From assembly GCA_002305315.1 (NCBI GenBank), contig DBQQ01000049.1, positions 1 through 31,296 on the forward strand: a stretch of DNA of 31,296 nt. The letters are read 5' to 3'. Source of the DNA: Clostridiales bacterium UBA1390 (lineage in GTDB: Bacteria; Bacillota; Clostridia; Lachnospirales; Bianqueaceae). Of the stretch, positions 25,901 to 31,296 are shown piece by piece. Each line of letters begins with the position of its first letter. The stretch's first letter is position 1. Both the position numbers and the translations under genes were made by a program. Under the pieces are notes generated by a model. That model was not told the origin of the DNA and did not search any database. It was given only the letters and a program-made list of their open reading frames with translations.

Positions 25901-26400
25901 TTCCATTTGCGCACCAGATTGCCGGACAGATATTCCTCAGCCGTTTCCCAGCCTTGATAGAAACACTCATTCCATGTCTCCGGGTTCTGATAGATGGTCC
26001 CCTTCAACGAGCTGATGACGGTTTTATAGTCGGCGCCGGTGACAGAAGCGATATATTCAATATCCACACGGCCCAGCGCATTCAGGCAGAGGATGAGCGC
26101 GTCGGAAATATTATCGGTATGTACGCCTTGGGTACGGAGATCGGAATCAAACGCGTTGCGCCAATCGAGCGGCAGGTCCATACAGGTCACTTTCTGAATG
26201 TGGGCGTCCTGTTCTTGGCGACGAGCCTCCTCTTCCTGACGGCGCCGTTCTTCCTTTTCGCGCTGCTGCGCCCGTACTTTCGCCTTGCGCAATGTGAGGA
26301 TGGCGGCCTCAAGCTCCTCGGACGTATAGTTCTCGAGAATATCCGCCGTATTGGCAAGAAGAATGGAAGACGATGGATCATTGGTTTCCTTTTGGGCCAT
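22969..26400 (-). CDS. Large SNF2/DEAD-type helicase (1143 residues)
   Basis: ATG 26400 has AGGAG nine bases upstream, and that site sits inside a hairpin. Residues about 37-70 are a charged coiled coil. The first 350 residues are otherwise unassigned. The motor follows: YPYQKDAV near 366 (Q-like motif), HDVGSGKT at 385-392 (motif I), VDEAHH at 543-548 (motif II), ATGTPITNS at 594-602 (motif III), STFKLGLGVNIQDR near 839 (motif V) and QREGRILRQGN at 870-880 (motif VI). A coiled-coil segment sits between motifs Ia and II. The C-terminal 200 residues are again helical. Similar helicases occur in phages and conjugative elements, often fused to methylases; no methylase or nuclease domain is visible here. 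Confidence 0.85.
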   Translation of the reverse strand: MAQKETNDPSSSILLANTADILENYTSEELEAAILTLRKAKVRAQQREKEERRRQEEEARRQEQDAHIQKVTCMDLPLDWRNAFDSDLRTQGVHTDNISDALILCLNALGRVDIEYIASVTGADYKTVISSLKGTIYQNPETWNECFYQGWETAEEYLSGNLVRKWKTAQNANAQYDGYFAENVAAIEKVLPPAIAAEDIYITLGSPWVPTDVIDDFIRDILGRPSGIQPEPTLHDEWTGTWEIPNKSRYHHSISVRETYGTSRMEALYILERTLNMKTVAVADEIDCPTSSSGKKRVINEAETAAVLEKQQRLIQEFQKWVWTDADRRKRLEEIFENKYGRVRRRVFDGSFLTFPGLSPAISLYPYQKDAVARILFTPNTLLAHDVGSGKTYIMIAAGQELRRMGLSQKNLYVVPNHIIGQWKSIFLRMYPTASLLCVDPKSFVPSKREQVLRQIRDNNYDGIIMAYSCFAQIPLSRDYYAAELREKKEAVSALVCQKSKATTKLKKKQRELDQKLSEMLVALEETYDTIYFDELGITRLFVDEAHHFKNVPLETNINSVLGINPRGSQKCQDMLDKVRSVQKKNSGKGVVMATGTPITNSITDVYILQQYLQSGELALLDLQSFDSWIGMFAEKTTAFEIDVDTSTYRLATRFSRFHNLPELTALLASIADFHQIEPGTGIPRFDGYQDAVIAKTPALIAYLQEISSRADDARRGRIHRREDNMLKITTDGRKAALDIRLVNPASSFSYQSKVARCTENVTDIYFRTMPQKSTQIIFCDISTPKAGFNLYSELKDRLIRQGIPAVEIAFIHDAKNETQRSRLFARVRCGEIRVLIGSTFKLGLGVNIQDRLIALHHLDVPWLPADMTQREGRILRQGNTNPQVYIFRYITEGSFDAYSWQLLETKQRFISDLLAGSLSERSASDIEDTVLTYAEVKALAIGNPLIKQRVEAANELSRLLTLQRKRNESRMRLEQELLALPQRITHQRLLIRHFNEDLAYYQSWVAPKEDPQQRRELRQRLSSALHDHVLEPKERDLMPYRGFRIVLPANMTLQKPYIWLVRQGKYYVELGDTEIGNLIRIDHFLDHFHELRETYRQTLFTLQEREAAIRNELSTPECYQESIEYYQHTLETLDQKLGVNSK

Positions 26401-26407
26401 AATAAAA

Positions 26408-26448
26408 AACTCCTATCATGAATGGTTTCTAGCATCATTATAGGAGTT
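26408..26448 (-). promoter_or_regulatory. Hairpin that covers the helicase ribosome site
   Basis: In the leftward transcript AACUCCUAU (26440-26448) can pair perfectly with AUAGGAGUU (26408-26416), which contains the AGGAG of the helicase gene. Four more pairs (AUGA/UCAU) extend the stem after one mismatch. The stem is followed by a U-run, so it could act either as a weak terminator between the WYL gene and the helicase or as a block on translation. Confidence 0.55.
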
Positions 26449-26502
26449 CATATGTACCAATATAGGGACGAAGGATAAAATCATGCGGAGCGCGGAAAGA
26501 CC

Positions 26503-27486
26503 TTACTGGTATTTCTCAAGGCCGCTTTGCAGCGTATCCCGAATCTTCGCCCGCAGGGAATCTGGCGATTCGACCTCCACATAGGGGAGGTACTGCAATG
26601 CCCAGTGAACCATGGCCTGGGGGCTGGCCTTGAGATGAATCCGCAGCTTCTGCTCGTCTTCTGTCGGCATGATGCGGATATCACGGCCAAACCAGTCGAT
26701 AATCTGATCTACGATGCGTGCATCCGCGATGAAGTCGATATTCTCAGGCGTGTCAGTGTACATATAGGGCATGGTGGAGGACAGATCCTTATAATTGATC
26801 CCGTTTTCGTAGCCGGGAAGGCTCCGCAGCGGCGTCGCGGGCTTATCGAGGATGCTCATGTTGGTCATGCGATCCAGGCGATGAAAGACCATATTGCCCC
26901 AATATTCACTGTATGCCATGAGATAGTATCTCTGATTATGCAGAATCATCTGATACGGACTGACATATTGCTGAGACGACTTGTGCAGCTTCTTATCGAC
27001 TCCATATTTGTTATAATCATAATGCAGCTGGCGGCCCCGTTCGATAGCCGTGTCGATCTGTTCAATATTAAAAAATATCGCCTGGTTATCGGTCTTGCTC
27101 CAATCGTTGACAGAATGAATATTTCGGATATTCGCCTTGAAATACCGATTGGAGAGGGCGCATATGCGGTCGATCAGATCTCTGGAATGCTTGGCCGTGA
27201 TATGTTTGCTGCTCAGAATGCCATCGATCAGCATGCGCAGCTCCGCGTCCTCAAAATCGCGCTGCGCCAGATAGCAGCCGCCTTTTTGGGATTCGATATC
27301 CGCTCCAGCCTCCTTAAGAAGGGAAATATTGCGGCTGATTGCTTTTCTTTCCAGTATAATGCCGTAATCTTGTTCTAGAAGATTCGCAATGTGTTCCTGC
27401 GTCAACGGATGGCGGTCATCGCTATAATCCTTCAGGATCTGCCAGATCCGGATCAAAGCCAGTTTTTTGGGTTCTAAGCTGTCCAT
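26503..27486 (-). CDS. WYL-domain transcriptional regulator
   Basis: A 327-residue regulator with ATG 27486 behind AAAAGGAGG. Residues about 8-75 form a winged helix-turn-helix (LTQEHIANLLEQDYGI, then ERKAISRNISLL as recognition helix). The WYL domain follows at about 150-215, with AIERGRQLHYDYNKYG and YVSPYQMILHNQRYYLMAY, and a WCX-like C-terminal part ends the protein. WYL regulators sense ligands, probably nucleic acid or nucleotides, and often control phage-defence operons such as BREX and CBASS (BrxR, CapW). It is the first gene of the leftward unit; the helicase starts 102 bp after its stop. It also diverges from the CoA-transferase gene. Confidence 0.9.
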   Translation of the reverse strand: MDSLEPKKLALIRIWQILKDYSDDRHPLTQEHIANLLEQDYGIILERKAISRNISLLKEAGADIESQKGGCYLAQRDFEDAELRMLIDGILSSKHITAKHSRDLIDRICALSNRYFKANIRNIHSVNDWSKTDNQAIFFNIEQIDTAIERGRQLHYDYNKYGVDKKLHKSSQQYVSPYQMILHNQRYYLMAYSEYWGNMVFHRLDRMTNMSILDKPATPLRSLPGYENGINYKDLSSTMPYMYTDTPENIDFIADARIVDQIIDWFGRDIRIMPTEDEQKLRIHLKASPQAMVHWALQYLPYVEVESPDSLRAKIRDTLQSGLEKYQ

Positions 27487-27511
27487 ACCATATCCTCCTT
27501 TTGCCTAAGTA

Positions 27512-27548
27512 CTGTGTTTATTATACTACACACAGATAGTTTCCTCAA
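27512..27548 (-). promoter_or_regulatory. Promoter of the WYL-helicase unit with an inverted repeat over the -10 box
   Basis: On the minus strand TTGAGG (27543-27548) and TATAAT (27520-27525) are 17 bp apart. CTGTGT (27512-27517) and ACACAG (27530-27535) flank the -10 box symmetrically, which fits autorepression by the WYL protein (inference). Confidence 0.7.
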
Positions 27549-27571
27549 GCCCGCTTTTCTTTGTGAAAGTA

Positions 27572-27600
27572 TGGACAAGCGCCGATTTTCCCTGTATAAT
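27572..27600 (+). promoter_or_regulatory. Promoter of the CoA-transferase operon
   Basis: TGGACA (27572-27577, five of six to consensus) and TATAAT (27595-27600) are separated by 17 bp. It lies back to back with the WYL promoter and leaves a leader of about 125 nt before ATG 27732, in which I see no known riboswitch. Confidence 0.75.
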
Positions 27601-27731
27601 AACCATAGACATCGTTCCGAATTCCTTTCGATTTTCCTAGGCTATGATGACGGGAGGCGGGAGCCATGTCCACTTTTTTCATTCGACAAGACAAAGCATA
27701 GCGAAAGAAAAGATAGAGGAGACGACGTATT

Positions 27732-29243
27732 ATGTATGAGATCATGAGTGCAGATGAAGCGATCCGTCTGATTCGGGACGGAGATTGTATTTGTGTCAAT
27801 TCCTTTGTGGGCATTGAAAATCCGGTGGAACTCCATGAAGCCATCTATCGGAGATATCAGCGCATGCAGTCGCCAAGCCATTTGACGATTGTATCCAGCG
27901 CGGGCTTCGGCGTCTGGGACGAGGAGCATAATGCGGAAGGATATATTCGGGAAGGCGCGGTCGATAAACTGATCTGCGGCCATTTCGGCGCGATGCTGAG
28001 CACCAAAAAACTGGTGCTGGAGGATTATTTCGAAGCGTATAATCTGCCGCTGGGCTGCATTTCTCATGCGATCCGTGCCCAGGCGAGCGGACTGCCGGGC
28101 GCGCTGTCCAAGGTGGGCCTGGACATCTTTGTGGACCCTCGAAAGGAAGGGCCAGGCATCAACCGGATCTCGATTGACGACTCATTGGTCAAGTATGTGG
28201 AAGTGGATGGAGAAGAGTTCCTATACTATAAGCTGCCCAAACTGACGGTGGCGCTCATCAAGGGGACGGCAGCCGATCGCAAGGGGAATATTTCCTTTGA
28301 CGATATGTTCATGTCCGGCGATGCGCTGTCCATTTGCCAGGCCGTGAAGGCCAATCGCGGCAAGGTCATCGTGCAGGTAGACCGTCTGGTGGAGACGCCT
28401 TCACGGCCTCGAAACGCCATCATCCCTGGCTGTCTCGTGGATGCGATCGTTGTGGTAGAACCCGAGGAACGCAACGAGGCCTACACCGCATTGACGGGTA
28501 GTTTTGAGATTCCCTATGAGGACTGGAACATGTGGAACGAGAAGATCGATAACGCGTCCACCGCACAGCTTCGCAATAATACCATCGGCAATATCATCGG
28601 CCGGAGAGCGGCCAAGGAGCTTCGGGTGGATGATATCGTCAATATCGGCATCGGCCTGCCGGAGATGGTTTCTCGGCATACGCGGAAAAATGGGATGCTG
28701 GACATGGTGACGCTGACCGTAGAATCCGGCGGCATCGGCGGATTTCCCGTTTCCGGAAAGGTATTTGGCGCCATGATCGGCGCCTCCTCCGTCTACGATA
28801 TGGCGAACCAGTTTGACCTCTATGACAGCGGCGGCCTGGATATTTGTTTCATGGGGGCGCTGGAAGTAGATAAGGAAGGCAACGTCAACTCTCACCGCAG
28901 ACCGGGCGCTTTTTCCGGCATCGGTGGATTTGCCAACATCACGGCCAAGACGCCTACAGTGGTCTTCTGTATGACATTTAACACGAAGGGCCTGGAGGTC
29001 ACACAGAAAAAGGGCGTGGTGACGATTCAGCAGGAGGGCTCTGTTCCCAAGTTTGTGGACAAGGTGGGCAGCGTCAGCTTTTCGGCCAAGCGCGCGGTGG
29101 CAAACGGACAGAAGGTTCTCTACGTGACGGAGCGCTGCGTGTTTCGCCTAACGCCGAAGGGCCTGAAACTGGTCGAAGTCTATCCGGGGGTCGATATGGA
29201 GAAAGACATTCTTTCTCAGCTGCCCTTCGAGGTAGAGGTGTAA
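27732..29243 (+). CDS. Family I acyl-CoA:carboxylate CoA-transferase (propionate/acetate CoA-transferase type)
   Basis: A 503-residue cytoplasmic enzyme with alpha and beta halves fused, like propionate CoA-transferase. ATG 27732 lies behind GAGGAG. VTLTVESGGIGGFPVSG holds the catalytic glutamate, E331, which forms the enzyme-CoA thioester. Other family blocks are HFGAMLSTKKLV, GNISFDDMFM and NIGIGLPEMVSRH. It moves CoA between short-chain acyl-CoAs and acids such as acetate, propionate or lactate in fermentation. The stop (TAATG) overlaps the next start, so it is coupled to the hydrolase. The exact substrate is not readable from the sequence. Confidence 0.9.
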   Translation: MYEIMSADEAIRLIRDGDCICVNSFVGIENPVELHEAIYRRYQRMQSPSHLTIVSSAGFGVWDEEHNAEGYIREGAVDKLICGHFGAMLSTKKLVLEDYFEAYNLPLGCISHAIRAQASGLPGALSKVGLDIFVDPRKEGPGINRISIDDSLVKYVEVDGEEFLYYKLPKLTVALIKGTAADRKGNISFDDMFMSGDALSICQAVKANRGKVIVQVDRLVETPSRPRNAIIPGCLVDAIVVVEPEERNEAYTALTGSFEIPYEDWNMWNEKIDNASTAQLRNNTIGNIIGRRAAKELRVDDIVNIGIGLPEMVSRHTRKNGMLDMVTLTVESGGIGGFPVSGKVFGAMIGASSVYDMANQFDLYDSGGLDICFMGALEVDKEGNVNSHRRPGAFSGIGGFANITAKTPTVVFCMTFNTKGLEVTQKKGVVTIQQEGSVPKFVDKVGSVSFSAKRAVANGQKVLYVTERCVFRLTPKGLKLVEVYPGVDMEKDILSQLPFEVEV

Positions 29244-30100
29244 TGAAATATCAGTCTCGCCGAATCCGGATTCCTACAGAGTACGGCACTATGAAGCTGC
29301 TGATTCTCCAGCCGACAGACGGGAAGAAGCGATCGCGTCCCGGTGTGCTGTGAATTCATGGCGGCGGCTATATCACCGGAATGCCGGAGATGGCTTATTT
29401 TTCTCGTGCCAAAGATCTTGTACAAAAGCATGGTGCCGTCGTGGTTACTCCCGCGTACCGTTTGGCAGGAGAAGCACCCTATCCGGCTGCGTTAGTGGAC
29501 TGTCATACGGCGCTTTTGTGGATGCGCAGTCATGCGCGAAAACTGGGGATCCGTCGGGATCAGATCATGGTCGGCGGAGAGAGCGCAGGCGGCGGACTCG
29601 CGGCGGCGCTCTGCATGTATGAGAAGGACACTGACGGCGTGAACATAGCATTTCAGATGCCTCTGTACCCCATGCTGGATCATCGGGACACAGAGACCTC
29701 GCGGGATAATCACGCGCCGGTATGGAATACAAAAAGAAATCATTACGGATGGGCCAGGTACCTGCGAGACATTGCGGGCCAGGAGGTGCCCTGCTATGCC
29801 TCGCCGGCCCGCCGTGAAGACTACAGCGGCCTGCCGCCTGCCTACACGTTTGTGTGCACAGCAGAGCCCTTTTACGCGGAGACGCTCGCCTACATTCGAA
29901 ATCTGCAGCAAGCTGGCGTAGAAGTCAAGGCGGACATTTATCCCGGCCTATTCCACGCATTTGACATGCTGCTCCCCTTCCGGAAAGTGAGTCGGCGTGC
30001 CGCAGCCCGCTTTGGACGCTATTTTGAATACGCCAAAAGGCATTATTTTGCGAAACAGGAGGGAGAGGTCTGTCATGAACATACAGAGCATCGACGGTGA
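29243..30100 (+). pseudogene. HSL-type alpha/beta-hydrolase (esterase) with one in-frame UGA
   Basis: ATG 29243 overlaps the CoA-transferase stop in TAATG. The frame reads RPGVL, then TGA at 29351-29353, then IHGGGYITGM. In this family that position is Trp (GVLWIHGGG), so TGG to TGA is the simplest change. Everything else is intact over 285 codons: HGGG oxyanion hole, GGESAGGGLAAA with the nucleophile Ser, AEPFYAET near the acid, and GLFHAFDM with the catalytic His. Restart at ATG 29381 would lose the HGGG motif and give an inactive protein. It overlaps the ACT gene by 26 bp. Readthrough or base-call error cannot be excluded. Confidence 0.8.
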
Positions 30101-30452
30101 TTTTTCGGTCTGCCAGGTCGCGGACTATTCTCAAGTGCCTCTGGACGCGCCATTTTGCTTCACAGGACGAACGGACGACGAATATTCCCTGGTCTGTCGG
30201 ACGCAGGATGTGCCCTTCAATACCGTGGCGCGCGAAGACGGCTGGAAGGCTTTTCGTATCGAAGGATCCCTGGATTTTTCCCTGATCGGAGTCCTGGCCC
30301 GGATAGCTGCGCTGCTGGCCGAGGAGCAGATCAGCATCTTCGTGCTGTCCACGTTCAATACCGATTATATTCTGGTGAAAAAAGAAAACGAGGAGAGGGC
30401 GTTGCGAAAACTCGCGGAGCAGGGATATCAAATTCAATCATGTGGATTGTGA
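30075..30452 (+). CDS. ACT-domain protein
   Basis: A 125-residue protein. ATG 30075, within the end of the hydrolase gene, is set by GGGAGAGG. The C-terminal half, EGSLDFSLIGVLARIAALLAEE followed by ISIFVLSTFNTDYILVKKEN (each read in part), is an ACT fold of the small stand-alone type. The N-terminal half resembles the domain usually found with it. ACT domains bind amino acids and control enzymes, so this may be a sensor for the pathway encoded by the operon. No enzyme domain is present. Confidence 0.75.
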   Translation: MNIQSIDGDFSVCQVADYSQVPLDAPFCFTGRTDDEYSLVCRTQDVPFNTVAREDGWKAFRIEGSLDFSLIGVLARIAALLAEEQISIFVLSTFNTDYILVKKENEERALRKLAEQGYQIQSCGL

Positions 30453-30463
30453 GGTGTGCGTAA

Positions 30464-30856
30464 ATGGCAAGATCGCGTATAAAAGCAATTTTTCAATGGG
30501 ATGTAAAGAAGGTCTGGGAGGTTGTAACCTCACTCGAAAACTACGAATGGCGCAGCGATCTGAGCAAAATCGAGGTTGTCAATGACAAAACATTTATCGA
30601 ATATACGAAGGACGGCTATCAAACCACATTTACGATAACCCGGCAAGAGCCCTTCGCGCGTTGGGAATTCGATATGGATAACGACAACATGCACGGACAC
30701 TGGGTCGGCATATTCACAGCGCGAGAAGGCGTGACCGAAATCGACTTCACAGAGGAAGTCACTGCGAAGAAGCTGCTTCTTAAGCCCTTCGTCAAAGGAT
30801 ATCTGAAAAAGCAGCAGGAGAGGTATATTGCAGACCTGAAAAAGGCGTTGCAATAA
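30464..30856 (+). CDS. SRPBCC-fold (START/polyketide-cyclase-like) protein
   Basis: A 130-residue protein starting at ATG 30464, 11 bp after the ACT gene, with a weak GAGGTGTG site, so it is probably translated by coupling. RSRIKAIFQWDVKKVWEVVT and LENYEWRSDLSKIEVV open the SRPBCC fold. A run of beta strands follows (TFTITRQEPFARWEFDM; EIDFTEEVTAKK), and the long C-terminal helix (KKQQERYIADLKKALQ) closes it. Members bind hydrophobic ligands. This looks like the last gene of the CoA-transferase operon. Confidence 0.8.
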   Translation: MARSRIKAIFQWDVKKVWEVVTSLENYEWRSDLSKIEVVNDKTFIEYTKDGYQTTFTITRQEPFARWEFDMDNDNMHGHWVGIFTAREGVTEIDFTEEVTAKKLLLKPFVKGYLKKQQERYIADLKKALQ

Positions 30857-30960
30857 AGCATATGCATAGGAATTGAAGAGTGTGAGGCTAGAAAAGTGGG
30901 GGAGTTTTTCGTAGATGGGCGAGTTCTCCGTCCCTTTCTATGAGAAGTGTTTTGGAGAGA

Positions 30961-31296
30961 ATAGCGTATACACGGGCAATACACGGCCTACGGCCTCATG
31001 ACGAGTATACGCTATTTTTGAGAAGGCGTAGGGGATCTTTCAGAAGAGCGTATACAGGAGAGGGCTGGGATAAGGCAACTTGAGGCCTGGCGTGCATACG
31101 CTTTTTTCAAGATGATGAAGGGCTTTCTTCATAGGGGCGTATGCGCGCGAGGAGCTGCATTCAGGCATCTTGGGGGCTTGGCGAGTATACGCTTTTTTCA
31201 AGATGATGAAGGGCTTTCTTCATAGGAGCGTATACGTAGGCAGGGCGAGGAAGTGTGTACGCTATTTTTGAAGAAGAGAAGGGGAAGTTTGAGAAA
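30961..31296. repeat. Array of 51-bp palindromic units, running off the window
   Basis: Three units are exactly 51 bp long (31005-31055, 31094-31144, 31185-31235). Each begins with GTATACGC or GCATACGC and ends with the matching complement. A fourth starts at 31255 (GTGTACGC) and is cut by the edge; an isolated right arm (ATAGCGTATAC) sits at 30961-30971. Units two and three are nearly identical and contain an inner 6-bp hairpin (31206-31211 with 31218-31223 in unit three). Unit one and the partial unit share a different interior (TATTTTTGA then GGGG). Gaps between units are 38, 40 and 19 bp, of which the first two resemble each other. No gene is present. The function is unknown. Confidence 0.8.

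Noticed and set aside
25444..26421. 325-codon open frame on the plus strand opposite the helicase gene
   Set aside because: No ribosome site, no recognisable domains, and it is fully antisense to a gene with complete helicase motifs.
26527..27378. 283-codon open frame opposite the WYL gene
   Set aside because: An antisense shadow of a clear regulator; no ribosome site or family resemblance.
10284..29353. UGA recoding (selenocysteine or Trp) as the cause of the TGA codons in lrgB and the esterase
   Set aside because: Many genes here end in TGA, no SECIS-like hairpin follows, and lrgB does not have Cys or Trp at that position.
31005..31296. CRISPR array
   Set aside because: The units are 51-bp palindromes with diverged interiors, the gaps between the first two complete pairs resemble each other, and there is no cas gene in the window.
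31005..31296. Integron attC sites
   Set aside because: Lengths and palindromy are suggestive, but the conserved R'/R'' core (GTTRRRY/RYYYAAC) is absent and there are no cassettes.

Overview
The window looks like a low-to-mid GC Bacillota genome, probably an anaerobic Clostridia-type gut lineage (inference). The support is strong AGGAGG ribosome sites, near-consensus TTGACA/TATAAT promoters, a SipW-type signal peptidase beside a SipW-dependent secreted protein, LrgA/LrgB, a type I CoA-transferase and IS21-family debris typical of such genomes. I found no tRNA, rRNA or CRISPR array.

Layout. (1) 1-1135, minus strand: the first codons of a secreted camelysin/TasA-like protein and its signal peptidase SipW, with a palindrome over the sipW promoter and an orphan terminator upstream. 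(2) 1136-6067: a decayed accessory zone. It holds istB and istA fragments of an IS21 element in opposite orientations, IS-end-like repeats, a DUF1016 nuclease pseudogene with two amber stops, a HEPN-like gene followed by a 23-codon stump, a GIY-YIG/DUF4357 protein, a truncated small membrane protein and a frameshifted one. (3) 6096-10978, plus strand: an ATPase with a C-terminal PD-(D/E)XK-like site, an unknown protein followed by a metallophosphoesterase, lrgA with lrgB interrupted by a UGA, and a GNAT acetyltransferase. (4) 11264-14990, plus strand: a CbbX/SpoVK-type AAA+ ATPase followed by a PcfJ-like zinc-ribbon protein. (5) 15082-17940, minus strand: a VWA protein, a macro-domain protein with a helical tail, and a small agmatine-deiminase-family enzyme. 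(6) 18078-20415, plus strand: an unknown protein with a very strong promoter, a terminator, then a DUF2779 protein (Cas4/RecB-like plus DnaQ-like). (7) 27486 back to 20545, minus strand: a four-gene unit of WYL regulator, large SNF2-type helicase, MoxR-type AAA+ ATPase and VWA/metallopeptidase-like protein. The last three genes overlap by a few bases, and a hairpin covers the helicase ribosome site. (8) 27572-30856, plus strand: acyl-CoA transferase, an alpha/beta-hydrolase broken by one UGA, an ACT-domain protein and a SRPBCC protein. (9) 30961-31296: an array of 51-bp palindromic units running off the right edge.

The best candidates for something undescribed are the WYL-helicase-MoxR-VWA unit, which has the architecture of an inducible nucleic-acid remodelling or defence module but which I cannot assign to a named system, and the 51-bp hairpin array, whose arms show a compensatory base change. 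The CbbX-PcfJ pair, the HEPN-like gene and the VWA-macro-deiminase cluster are secondary. Four in-frame stops in otherwise intact genes (two TAG in the nuclease, one TGA in lrgB, one TGA in the hydrolase) suggest either ongoing gene decay or base-call errors.
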